From Argyresthia goedartella (Eukaryota > Arthropoda > Insecta > Lepidoptera > Argyresthiidae), in assembly GCA_949825045.1 (NCBI GenBank), contig OX463829.1, positions 3,844,001-3,908,000 on the forward strand: a stretch of 64,000 nt of DNA, in the 5' to 3' direction. The notes beneath the pieces are model-generated. The model ran no database searches. It was not told the DNA's origin and saw only the letters and a list, made by a program, of their open reading frames with translations. Both the position numbers and the translations under genes were made by a program. Below are positions 49,014 to 59,440 of the stretch, one piece after another; position 1 is the first letter of the stretch; every line of letters starts with the position of its first letter.

Positions 49014-49362
49014 AAGATAGTCAAAAACGTTAGTTGATAAACTAACGCGGTAGTTGATCAACTATCGGCAGATAGAGGACCAACAGGGTTTAGAATTTAC
49101 ATTTCTTTTGTTCTTACATGTCAACCTAACACGAATACTATTCGGGGGCTTCGCTGCGGTCGCCCCCTTCACCTGAGCTACCGCAGTATTTCGTTTGCAA
49201 TTCAAGTTTAAACCAGTTTACTATTTAACGGTTATATCCGTTACTTGATCAACTAACGCGTCATATAGTAAGCAGTACGCTTCAGTTTACTATCTGTCGA
49301 TAGTTGACCATCTTACGAGAAAAAAAACGTTAGTTGATCAACTTACGGTTTTGACTATCTTA
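49014..49362. mobile_element. Palindrome-array element with conserved core (copy 2)
   Basis: Terminal inverted repeats begin AAGATAGTCAAAA (49014) and end TTTTGACTATCTT (49362). Palindromes related to GTTAGTTGATCAACTAAC recur on both sides. The core at 49121-49190 (CGGGGGCTTCGCTGCGGTCG followed by CCCCC) is about 85% like 5710-5805. The arms share no clear sequence with copy 1. Non-coding; class unknown. Confidence 0.6.
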
Positions 49363-49446
49363 CGGTGACATTTGCAATAAACTAGATTTTAGATTGTAGT
49401 AGTCAATTGAATCTGCCAATATTTCATTTTTGGTTTGATACTTATA

Positions 49447-51798
49447 CGGGTGTCCGGAAGGTAGGTGCAATCCTTTAAGGGGGTGATAGCTGACATAATT
49501 TCGAACATTTTAAGCTTAACATGTATATGGCGATTATCGTTTATTTTTTTTTAATTTATTTTTTTAGTATTTTTTTCAAAAATACCCAAATTTTATACAT
49601 AGTCGGTTCTACCGCGCCAGTTAGAATTAATGTCAAAGGTGTAAAGCTGTTTTTGTATTGTCTAACGTTTATTTAACCAAATAGTATGAATTCTAAGCAT
49701 CTGTGTTGACTTTGAGAAAAAATAGAGACATTGATACATGAAAAATAATTGTACAGTTGCAATGTAACACTTTGATTTGAGGTTAAATAAAATAAAATAA
49801 AATACTTTTCATCGTTCAAACCTTTTTAAAAACACGTCTGGTTTCTGCTCTTTATTTTAAGCTATTGTTCATGCAGGTGACTGGCCAATTCTCAGAATTA
49901 CTGAAATATCCATTGTGGAGCGCCGAGCGTCGGGCTGCTTTGTTACCAGAGCTGGCATCGTAGGTTACGATTCGTAACCGGAATCTGCCCTTTGTCTATC
50001 TCTTTATCAGCTTTATCTAGCTAGTTGCTTAGCATCTGCTCTCGTGACTGGTTGTGTGTGGTTTCTACGTTCGTCGTGTTGAGTTATTATTTAATTAAAT
50101 CACCGTGTCAAGTTGAGTCCGCTCCGGCGTTGAGTTCCTTCACGTGTTGAATTACATTGGACTTTTATTGAACACTTTGTGACATGGCGTTTACCAATGC
50201 AGAGTACGCCGATATTGTTTTTATGTACGGACGAGCTGACGGAAACGGTGCTTTGGCGCGCCGCTTGTACCAGGAGCGTTATCCAGATCGGAGAGTACCC
50301 AATTTCAGGGTGTTTCAAAACACCTTTCGTCGGCTTATCGAAAATGGCGTTGGAAACAATCCGGTACGTGGAGTCAACCCTGGTGCTGATGTAGATGTAG
50401 AAGAACAAATACTGGCAGCTTTTGCTGCGGATCCCACTACGAGCGTCAGAAAAGTAGCTGCTGACCTGGGCTTTTCGAGATGGAAGGTGTGGACGACGAT
50501 GCATAAAGAAGGAAAATATCCCTTTCATGGTACTGGAGTACAGGGCTTAGAAGAAGATGACCCCATAAGAAGAGTCCAGTTTTGCCGCTTCTTATTAGAT
50601 ATGGACATAGAAGACCGTCACTTTTTGAAAAGTATACTGTGGACGGACGAGTCCAAGTTTTCGAGGGAGGGAATCAATAATTTCCACAACCTCCATAAAT
50701 GGGGTGACAAGGGCGCAAATCCACACTGGAAAAAACAAAAATCATTCCAGAGAAAATTCTCTGTCAACGTGTGGGCTGGAGTAATCGGTAGAACTCTTAT
50801 TGGGCCACACTATCTACCCGACAAATTGGATGGACCAAAATACTTATCATTCCTACAGAACGACATACCTGGACTTTTAGAAGAAGCTGGACTATTGGAC
50901 CTAGAGAGGCCATTGATTTTCCAACAAGATGGTTGTCCAGCGCATTGGACTCGGAATGTAAGAGACTATTTAAGCGACTGTTTCCCGGAGCGTCGGATCG
51001 GCAGAGACGGACCTTGGCCTTGGCCCCCTCGATCGCCGGACCTTACACCCATGGATTTTTTCGTCTGGGGCCGGGCCAAAGAACTTGTCTACACGACAGA
51101 AATAAGAACAAAGGACGAGTTGGTGCAGAGAATCAATGATGCATTTACCACTATGAAGGAAGAGATGATGCTGAAGGTGACCACCACCACCGTAAGGAAT
51201 AGGGCCCGTGCTTGTATTAGAAATGGTAGATCACATTTTGAAAATGAATAAAATTATTTTACCAACAATTGTGTTTTTTTTTTAATATTAAACTTTGAAA
51301 TCAAAATACTTTCCTTCGTTCGACGCAGATAAATAATTCGACATAACTCAGCTATTAAGCCAGTTACCTGCATGAAAAATAGCTTAAAATAAAGAGCAGA
51401 AACCAGACGTGTTTTAAAAAAGGTTTGAACGATGAAAAGTATTTTATTTAATTTTATTTAACCTCAAATCAAAGTATTTAAATCAAACTGTACAATTATT
51501 TTTCATGTTTCAATGTCTCTATTTTTTCTCAAAGTCAACATAGATGCTTAGAATTCATACTATTTGGTTAAATAAACGTTAGACAATACAAAAACAGCTT
51601 TACACCTTTGACATTAATTCTAACTGGCGTGGTAGAACCGGCTATGTATGAGATTTGGGTATTTTTGAAAAAAACACTAAAAAATTAAATAAAAAAAAAT
51701 TAAACGATTATTGCCATATACATGTTAAGCTTAAAATGTTCGAAATGATGTCAGCTATCACCCCCTTAAAGGATTGCACCTACCTTCCGGACACCCTG
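49447..51798 (+). mobile_element. DD41D Tc1/mariner transposon with ~440-bp terminal inverted repeats
   Basis: 2,352 bp, flanked by TA at 49445-49446 and 51799-51800. The left end starts CGGGTGTCCGGAAGG, the right (reversed) CAGGGTGTCCGGAAGG. The inverted repeats extend to about 49887 and 51359, roughly 440 bp each, and look more than 90% identical. They enclose one intact transposase gene, so the element may be autonomous or only recently silenced. Confidence 0.88.
50184..51251 (+). CDS. Intact DD41D (rosa-like) transposase
   Basis: 355 residues from the ATG at 50184. The N-terminus (MAFTNAEYADIVFMYGRADG) is the helix-turn-helix domain known from insect databases as DUF4817. The DDE-type catalytic domain has LWTDESKFSREGI, QQDGCPAHW and SPDLTPMDFFVW. 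I count 41 residues between the second and third acids, which places it in the DD41D (rosa-like) group of the Tc1/mariner superfamily. It cuts and pastes the element in the nucleus by binding the inverted repeats. No stop or frameshift; it ends with RSHFENE. The unusually long inverted repeats lie on both sides. Confidence 0.9.
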   Translation: MAFTNAEYADIVFMYGRADGNGALARRLYQERYPDRRVPNFRVFQNTFRRLIENGVGNNPVRGVNPGADVDVEEQILAAFAADPTTSVRKVAADLGFSRWKVWTTMHKEGKYPFHGTGVQGLEEDDPIRRVQFCRFLLDMDIEDRHFLKSILWTDESKFSREGINNFHNLHKWGDKGANPHWKKQKSFQRKFSVNVWAGVIGRTLIGPHYLPDKLDGPKYLSFLQNDIPGLLEEAGLLDLERPLIFQQDGCPAHWTRNVRDYLSDCFPERRIGRDGPWPWPPRSPDLTPMDFFVWGRAKELVYTTEIRTKDELVQRINDAFTTMKEEMMLKVTTTTVRNRARACIRNGRSHFENE

Positions 51799-51802
51799 TA
51801 TA

Positions 51803-52370
51803 GTTTCTATATTAGAGGTACTGCCCTCAGATGTAACACGACCAGGCTGCTAGGTGAGCTCACTCTCGAGCAGGCCACGTAAAACAGGCCGTGCGAAAAG
51901 CAGTATCCCATAAGATCAATTCCTGCTGTTTTCAGTGACTGACCCTGAGACTTATGTATCGTCATTGTGAAACAGACCTTAATAGGGAATTCGCCTTTTT
52001 AACTTTTAATTTAAACGTTGAATATAAAGGTTCCCTCTGGTGATCGGTTTCTGAAGGCCTTAAAACAGTATTTAACAAATAACTGCTTATGTGTCCATAT
52101 ACGTTGACTGAATTGAACGAATACGGCAAATTATTGTTTTTATCATAGTATTATTGTTTTGGATGGTAGACAGTATTTTATGTAACCCTCCTTCTGGCGC
52201 AGTCGGGTACTAATATTATAATTTTAAACTAGTGAGAATTTAGTTAAATTTTATAATTTCAATAATATAATGTTTATAATGAAGATTAAGTTTTCTCTTA
52301 CCTATTTTACTTTCATATTCTTAGTCATATTCTTTAAAGGTACAGACATTTACAAGAAATGTTATACGCA
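51803..52370. other. Non-coding DNA
   Basis: No gene or bounded repeat recognised. Confidence 0.5.
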
Positions 52371-52460
52371 AAGGCTAACCTATCTCTAAAGAGAGATCTC
52401 TACCAGAAAACCTAGGCAAGACAAACCACATGTATATACGTACGGAAATTACTTTTTCCG
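52371..52460 (-). mobile_element. LINE 3'-UTR fragment
   Basis: CTATCTCTAAAGAGAGATCT and AAAACCTAGGCAAGACA match the 3' end of the LINE at 54430-56100 in the same orientation. Confidence 0.55.
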
Positions 52461-52525
52461 AATTCTAACCTCAAAATAGCAATTTCGCCGCTTGATTTTG
52501 GGATCTCAGGCGGAAAAATTATAAT

Positions 52526-52632
52526 CCTAACTCGTTCGAAAAGGCTTCTTTACGAACCTCGCTACGACCCTAGCCTTCGGCTCTTGCCGTAAACCTCTCG
52601 CTTCGTAAATATAAGCCTTTGCGAACTCGTAG
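52526..52632. mobile_element. Foldback with GAGCCGAAGGC centre (b)
   Basis: Arms CTAACTCGTTCGAAAAGGCT (from 52527) and, reversed, CCTACGAGTTCGCAAAGGCT (to 52632) pair over about 30 bases. The centre AGCCTTCGGCTC at 52572-52583 is the complement of the centre at 14545. Confidence 0.55.
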
Positions 52633-52740
52633 GAAATCTACTATTATTATATTTAGTTTTCTAGATAATTATGATTATGATATTGCCATCGGTAAAAAAA
52701 AAACTGTAATTTATCGCAATAAAAATGAATGAATGTATGA

Positions 52741-52895
52741 AGGCATGCTTCTGGCCCCACAGTAAGACACCCTTTGTGGGAACCAAAAACAGCGATCACA
52801 AGCGCATCAATATTCGAGACCTGGGGATTTATTTTCGTCCTCCCCTTGAAGCTTGTGAGGCAGAACTTCAAACGGTACGTCACAGAGGTCATTGA
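52741..52895 (-). mobile_element. SINE family B, minus copy
   Basis: GGCATGCTTCTGGCCCCACA through GACCTGGGGATTTATTTTC matches 16340-16516; the head is diverged. Confidence 0.6.
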
Positions 52896-53261
52896 GCTTT
52901 CACGGGTTGGTTCAGACTTGATTAATGGCGGACCCGTGATCTAATGGACCATGTAAAAAAAACAACAGGTACCAAACCAAGAAAACCATTTCGAGATAAT
53001 TGTGTTCCTAACTAAATTGCGATATTCCCCTCAAAAATATGATATGTAATGGTAATTTAATAAATATTATTGAGAAGTTTATAAAAAAACTCCTTTTCAA
53101 CGATACCCAACATGACTTATCACGGTGATTTTTTCATTTTCTTTTTGTCATTTATCCCCTCCACTTTTTTGTAGGCAATTTTTTTTTCGTATTGGACTTG
53201 AATTATGTTGCGGTTATCAGGATAAGTATTTTTTCATAAGGTTTCAAGGCTCTATCTCTTA

Positions 53262-53352
53262 TAGTTCCTGAGAAAAGACGGACAGACGGACGGACGGACA
53301 CGTGAGGGTTTAATTCTATCAGGGTTTCTTCTTTTGAGGTGCGGAACCCTAA
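53262..53352 (+). mobile_element. Element family M-like 3' fragment
   Basis: Contains GACGGACGGACGGACA and GTGCGGAACCCTAAA, the end signature of family M, but the interior is diverged. Confidence 0.4.
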
Positions 53353-53359
53353 ATATCGA

Positions 53360-53850
53360 CTTCAATACCGCCTATTTGATACAAAAAATACCCATATATG
53401 TTTTCATTAATCTTCGACTTCCCTCGATTTATCCGTGACATCATCAGGTCCTGACTGACGTTGATATTATTGAGAAGCTCTCCTGGTACATTACCATCAC
53501 TTCCATTTCACCATTTATGCATTATGACGAGCATACATTACTGATCAACCTTAATACAGTTCCGGTGGCCATCTGTAACCTTCATCATCAGTTCCACTTC
53601 ATAAAACGATGCTTCCCGAGAGTAAATGCGTTTGAGTTACTATGAAAATTACAAAAAATTCTATAGGTCTGTCACATTTGAAGAGTTCCCTCGATTTCTC
53701 AAGGGTCCCATCATCAGACCCTGACCTGAATGATGAAAATGGAACTAATCGGAAGGTTTACCCTTTCAAACAAAAAAATAATAATCCAAATCGGTGCCTC
53801 CGACTTTTAAAGATCGATGAACACACATAAAAAACATAGATCCTGACTGA
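53360..53850 (+). repeat. Imperfectly duplicated dispersed repeat
   Basis: TTCCCTCGATTTATCCG...ATCATCAGGTCCTGAC near 53420-53455 recurs as TTCCCTCGATTTCTCAAGG...ATCATCAGACCCTGAC near 53688-53724. About 270 bp apart, same orientation; class unknown. Confidence 0.45.
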
Positions 53851-53940
53851 ATCGTAAACCTTTTGTGAACTCGGTTCAAAAGGCCCACCGGGTCAGAAGT
53901 TTACGGAAATGTCGGATAATTAGAACCGACTGAAAGTGTT

Positions 53941-54060
53941 TGACGACTGGTTTAGCCTAGCGGGTAGTTACCCGCCTACGAAGCTGACGGTCCTGGGTTC
54001 AAATCCTAAAAAGGGTAAATATTTGTGTGATGAGCGTGAATATAACATTTTCTAAACATA
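53941..54060 (+). mobile_element. SINE family A, diverged head
   Basis: A tRNA-like head with box B GGTTCAAATCC at 53996-54006 and the AAATATTTGTGTGATGAGCG start of the body. The rest is missing. Confidence 0.55.
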
Positions 54061-54429
54061 TGTTAATAATTACAACAAAAAAATATTTTTAATTTTGAAT
54101 GAATTTCTTATCGATATAATCGCAAATTTTTGAAGAAATTTCTTTACTGTTCAAAATAAGTCCCAAGTTATATGAATTATAATAATAGTTTTGGGACCTT
54201 TTCTACATTATGTGTTATCACTATCAGAAACGCGATTGGAAGAATTTAGCTCGATAGAAATCATTATCAAAACGAGGTCTAAATTAATACTTTTTTGATT
54301 TTCTTTCAAATAAGAATAGCACAGACTTCAAAAATATTTATTTAGATGGGTTTTGACAATACCTAAATTAATTGTTATGATTTTGTAATAGCTATTTTAG
54401 TTAATATTGTATTAAATAAAATAAAAATG

Positions 54430-56100
54430 TAATAAGCAAAGACGAGCTTATCTCTAAAAGAGATTTCTTCCAGCAAACCTAGGCAAGACAGGAGAGTTAA
54501 TTATACAGGAAAGTCCTAGTTCGCAATAACACTCTATACATACGTACGAAAATTACTTTCAAAATATATATAAACCATACCAAATATAAAATAAAAAAAT
54601 ATACTTCAACTACATAAAATATAATATATAGCATGAACATACATAAACTAAAATAAATCATACATATACCTGCATAGATATAGTACCTTTTACGGAAGAG
54701 AGAGAAATTTCTTTCCATCTTTTCTTAAAAGTGAAAATTGAGGGACTTTCCCTAATAGCGCAGGCAAGTGCGTTCCACAGTCGGATTGCCCTTAACCTAA
54801 ACGAGTGTTCGTAAGCGGCAGTGTTATGCCGAGGAGTTGAAAGGAGAGATACCGTGTGGGATCTCGGATTGCTATCCCTGGGGAAAAGAAAGTCAAAATG
54901 TTGGCGTAGATATGTGGGGTATCGGGAATTTCGCAAAATATTGAATAGATAGGAGAGAATGTGCATGTCACGGCGAAGACGGATCGGGAGCTACCCCAGC
55001 TCCTTGCGATACTGGGAGACATGGTCATACTTGCGCAACCTGTAGATAAACCGAATCCCGAGATTTTGAAGTCGTTCGAGTTTGTTCAGTTGTTCTTCGT
55101 TCGCGCTGACCCAACAAACATCCGCATAGTCTATTAAACGTAGTAGAAGGGACTGAACAAGAGTGATTTTATTCTGCCATGGAGGAAGTACTGCAATCTT
55201 CGGAGGGAGTGAGATGACGCAAGGACTCGTCTGCTGACCTCACAAACTTGGGGCGACCAGGACAACAAGTTGTCAAATATAACGCCAAGATTCTTAGCTT
55301 TCTCACTGTAAGTAATTATGGTACCATCATATAATATAGGATCGACGGGCGAATTCTGTAATAAATTAAGCGAGTGCCGTGCACCCATAAACATGGCTTA
55401 AGATTTTCCCGGCTTGACTTGCAGCCCATATGAAATAGCCCATTTCCTGTTGTTGTCGAGGTCAGCATTCAACGCCTCTACAGTCAGTTTCACATCACTC
55501 GGAGAGAAGTACCGATATATTTGGAGGTCATCTGCGTAGAGATGATAAGAAGAAGTAAGAACGTCAGATATGGAGTTTATGAATAATGGGAAGAGGAGGG
55601 AAGAAAGGATACCACCCTGCGGGACACCCGTGGAGAGCTCACACCAGTCCGTGGAGATCTCCTCAGACTTAATGCACTGCTGACGGTCTCTCAGGTAGGA
55701 GTCAAACCAGCGAGCCGAGTGCGAGGAGACATTAAGCGTCTTTAGAATTTCAACCAGGATATATTGAAATCGACGCAGTTGAAGGCGCTACTGAAATCAA
55801 GCAGTGTAAGGATCGTAAGCTGCTTCTGATCCATAGCCGATTGTATATCGTCAGTGACTTTAAGCAGAGCTGTGGTAGTGCTGTGACCCGGCCTGAAATC
55901 TGATTGATGGGGATTTAATAAGTTTTTTGAGGAAAGGTAGGAGGAGAGCTGGATGTGAACAATTGATTCCAGGACTTTGGAGAGGATAGGCAGAATAGAT
56001 ATGGGACGGAATTCTTTAAAGGAGACGGGATTGGACATTTTAGGTAGGGGAATCACAAGTGCCTTCACCATTTTTCCTCGATTCTGTCCCTCTCACACTT
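54430..56100 (-). pseudogene. LINE ORF2 (Jockey/CR1-like), minus strand, frameshifted
   Basis: Read from 56071 downward: RT fingers with VIPLPKMSNPVSFKEFRPIS and DFSSAFNCVDF (56071-55742), a damaged catalytic region near 55620-55500, RT thumb with GVIFDNLLSWSPQV (55394-55134), and a C-terminal part with NILRNSRYPTYLRQ and RLWNALACAIRESPS (54966-54658). The 3' UTR extends to about 54430. At least two frameshifts or stops separate these parts. The same family has fragments at 9240-9520 and 52371-52460. Confidence 0.78.
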
Positions 56101-56934
56101 TGGGATTCCGCCTGGAGTAACGAGGTCCTTTGCACGGACGAGGTAAAATTCCCTTTAACGTTGGCACGTTGAGGCCAAAAAAAAAACACTAAATTCATCA
56201 ATCTCAAAAAATTATAAGTTATTCACAATGAGATTATCTAGTTTAAATACTATGTCGTTACACGATTGGATTATTTGCCCCAATCGTAAAAAAATCCTGA
56301 ACATAGTCTATATTAAAAAGGAAAAATAATATTATAAATATAAAATTAGTTATTTTTCTCATAATTTTTATACCTAAATTCCTCTATTAGAGCTTCTTAG
56401 AAATCCTTAAATTTCATCAATGAACTTATTTCCGTTTTTCGTAATTCGAAAAAACTTCTAATTTTTAACACGACGCCGGGCGGCCCGATGCTATTCCGCG
56501 CCCCGCCCGCTACCCCGCCAGTACCGCTACCCCGACAGAAGACAACGGGTGAATGCGGCGCCCCTCACCTCAACAACCACAACTGGGTTCGAAAAAAGGG
56601 TTTTTTCTAATCCATTTACTCTACTACAAAGTCTGATATAGATTTGATTTTAGAATTAGTTTCTGTTGAGTATTTTATTAAGATTCTCACCGAAGGAAAA
56701 CGCGATTGGATGGAATATGCTTGATAGAAATCAGTTACGAAAAGACCTCCAAATGTTTTTTTTCTTCCTGTAATTCTGAAATCCTAACTAATTTCATCGC
56801 CGAAATGCATTCAAAATGTGGATATCTTGTATAGGTAAACTCTCCTTTTAAACTTTTTTGCCAAAAAGCGTAGTTCATTTTTTAATATTTTTGACGTGAT
56901 AACGTCTTTAAAATCGTTTTAGTCGGGTGACATG
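56101..56934. other. Non-coding DNA with a GC-rich island
   Basis: Mostly AT-rich. A sharp GC-rich island at about 56469-56590 (CGCCGGGCGGCCCG and CCCCGCCCGCTACCCCG) has no open frame of note. A 40-bp segment at 56700-56740 resembles 54228-54270 (CGCGATTGGA ... GATAGAAATCA). Confidence 0.45.
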
Positions 56935-57140
56935 TTCAGAAACTTGTGTCACACCAAAACCTCACGAGCGCGATCGCAGGTATAACGAGAGAGAGACGGA
57001 CCGATCTCCCGTCTCATCTCGAGCGCTGCCAGTCATTCCGTGAAACTTGTCACGCGGAATCCTCACGAGCGGAGGCTGGCATAGCGTTCGAGTGAGTGGA
57101 CCGATCTTCCGTCTCTCTCACTCTAGCGGCATACAAACGA
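56935..57140 (+). repeat. Imperfect tandem duplication of about 100 bp
   Basis: AAACTTGTGTCAC...CCTCACGAGCG...GACCGATCTCCCGTCTC recurs as AAACTTGTCACGC...CCTCACGAGCG...GACCGATCTTCCGTCTC. GC-richer than its surroundings and rich in GAGAGA/TCTCTC. Confidence 0.6.
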
Positions 57141-57209
57141 ATGGAGATTTATCACGTAAACATCTCGATCGTAAACCTACTTTACAAACAACCATTTTTT
57201 TTGTGGTTT

Positions 57210-57325
57210 GGCGCTACGTTTTTTTAGTTGGATTCAAGCGCATTGTTTGCGCTCTCTTTTCTTTCTTATGTGGAAGTAATAATAATTAACGCTGTCACTT
57301 TCGTTCAGATGCATATTCCTTTTGC
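57210..57325. repeat. Dispersed MITE-like repeat (copy 2 of 2)
   Basis: Reverse-complement relative of 2718-2830, sharing GCGCATTGTTTGCGCTCTC and the GGCGCTACGT end. Confidence 0.5.
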
Positions 57326-57856
57326 ATATATCTTTTGGTATCACCTTAACAATAAAATTGTTCAACATTCTGAAAACCACTCACCAAAACATAAAACAGC
57401 AACACCGACCGAAAGTAACTCAGCATCCGGTCCAGAAAACCCGTGAACCATTAAACCCTTGCTAATAAATTACGCGGTTTCTCAAACTTTGCGGCAGAAA
57501 TTTAATTAAAGCATTTACCAGTCAGGTGTTCGTTATTTAGCAAGTTTTTACTCTAACTTCAGCCGAGTTGGGGTTGCTCATTTTCGTTATTGGGAGAAGC
57601 CAGTGGTTTTGAAGTAAGGAAGGTGATTTGGGCAACTGCCTACCTACCTAATACCTTTACCTAATACTTTCTCCCAAGATTGAATTTTGAATGTACATGT
57701 TCTCTAGTAAAATTAGGTAATATAAATATCGGTTTCAAGTTTATTCGTGGTTTTATTTCGTTGTCCCACAAATCATCATTCGATCACAATATTTTTCTGT
57801 CTTGTCTGTCAGTCTGCTCTAGACAAGTACTTAGTTTATAGTAGATTGTACAACAA
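57326..57856. other. Non-coding DNA
   Basis: No gene or bounded repeat recognised. Confidence 0.5.
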
Positions 57857-57953
57857 GGGCATAAAACACGCCATTTCACCCGAGACATTGATATCCACCC
57901 GAGCCGCAGGCAATGGTGGATAGTTAAGTCGAGGGTAAAATGGAGTTTATGAC
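57857..57953. mobile_element. Foldback with GAGCCGCAGGC centre (c)
   Basis: Arms GGGCATAAAACACGCCATTT (57857 on) and, reversed, GGTCATAAACTCCATTTTAC (to 57953) continue to ATATCCACC/GGTGGATAG. The centre GAGCCGCAGGC lies at 57901-57911. Confidence 0.55.
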
Positions 57954-58211
57954 CGAGTTATACACCCTGCTTTTCACTTCGATTGCGAGAAAATGAAATA
58001 GTGATAATGTAAAAAATACCTTCTGAGAATGTATTGCCTTGTTTGCCGCTTCTTTAGATCATGAAATTTTCATACGTTTTAAGATGAACTGGTGATTCCT
58101 TAATTAAGGGTTTTTGTTAGGGGCGATTCCGGAGCCAAGAGAAACTGCAGAGGACGTTTTTCCTGAACACTCACACACGTGAGCGAGACAGTGAGCGTAA
58201 TAATATATCTG

Positions 58212-59051
58212 CCAATAACGTGGCAATAGAGGTTATTCACACAATAGAGGACTTTCACCAAATACCAATTTTTGTATGGCTAAGCCTGTCGCTTATAAAA
58301 ATCAAACTAAAAACTTATTTTTTTTTTATTGTAATTAGACAAATCTTTTACAAGTTAGCCACTTAAACACAGAGAAAAATAAAAAATATATTCAAATATG
58401 ATCAACTAAACTAATGAGTAACTGATTAAGGTTTGAGTTTGAAAAAGGAAATTTCTTTCAAGTTTTGATTCATGGCTGAATCTCGCACAGGAAAATGAAA
58501 CTCTACCGGTTGAACTGGTACTCTACCAGTGCTTCGGAAATACGTCCGTCAGAGTAAATAGCACCTAAAAACTCTATGGAGATGTCATTTTTTTCAATTT
58601 TCGTATTATTTTTTAATGCCACAATGTACAATATAAAAATGATCTAATCTAATGACAACATTATAACATCGTATCTGTAAGTGTCAATAAGATGTCTCAA
58701 TATAACAATTTAAAAAAGAAACAAATCAGAACAAACAAAAGCTATAATGGACATACTTATGTGAAACCAGACTGGACCAGACCCCAAATAGCAAACGTTC
58801 ACGATTATGATTTGTGCACCAGCCATCACCCTCCTCGCCAAATTTGAGGGAGAGGAGCGTAAAAACCAATCACAACAGGCTTCGCTAGAATCTCGTAATA
58901 CCAGTTGTCTCGCAGGCCTTGTACCACGATAGTTAGCAATACCAGTTTTGCGATGGGTTTGTATGGTAAGCGACAGAATTAGCGATGCATAAATTGTATC
59001 TTGGTGAAGGTCCTCTATTGTGTCAATGACTTCTATTGCCACGTTATTTGG
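58212..59051. mobile_element. Non-autonomous element with ~85-bp terminal inverted repeats
   Basis: The left arm at 58212-58300 (CCAATAACGTGGCAATAGAG onward) is complementary to the right arm at about 58965-59051 with a few differences. The interior at 58440-58880 is also present, reversed and without the arms, at 62430-62960, including a CTACCGG...CTACCAGTGCTTCGGA block. No full ORF. Confidence 0.6.
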
Positions 59052-59310
59052 TATATAGCATAGTGAGTAAGCGAGGCATCGGCAGATACCTATACATCGT
59101 GTCGTCTGCAGTTGAGGTTGGCTACGAACCTTAAGTTACGTAAAATTGTAGGGATGGCTGTCTGTATTGCAGACAGGCAAACAACAACGTTCTTAGGAAT
59201 TTAAATAGCATTGATGGAGGAGTTTTTAATTACTGTACGTTAAGATGCCGTTGCACTAAAGTAACGTTCCAAGAAAATGCAGAGACATTTTCAAAGAGAT
59301 TAGCTCTGCC

Positions 59311-59440
59311 TGAGCTCCGTGGTGGTCAAGTGGAGTTTGTCACACAAAATAGAGTATTGCATAACTGGCTGAGCGTGGGCACAATTGTGCTTCTGCCACT
59401 CCGTATGGGAAAAGGCGTGACACTGTGTTTGTAATCATTA
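59311..59440 (+). mobile_element. SINE family C, plus copy
   Basis: Starts GAGCTCCGTGGTGGTCAAG and contains GCCACTCCGTATGGGAAAAG and GGCGTGACACTGTGTTTG. Reverse complement of 12545-12783 with a diverged box B. Confidence 0.6.
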
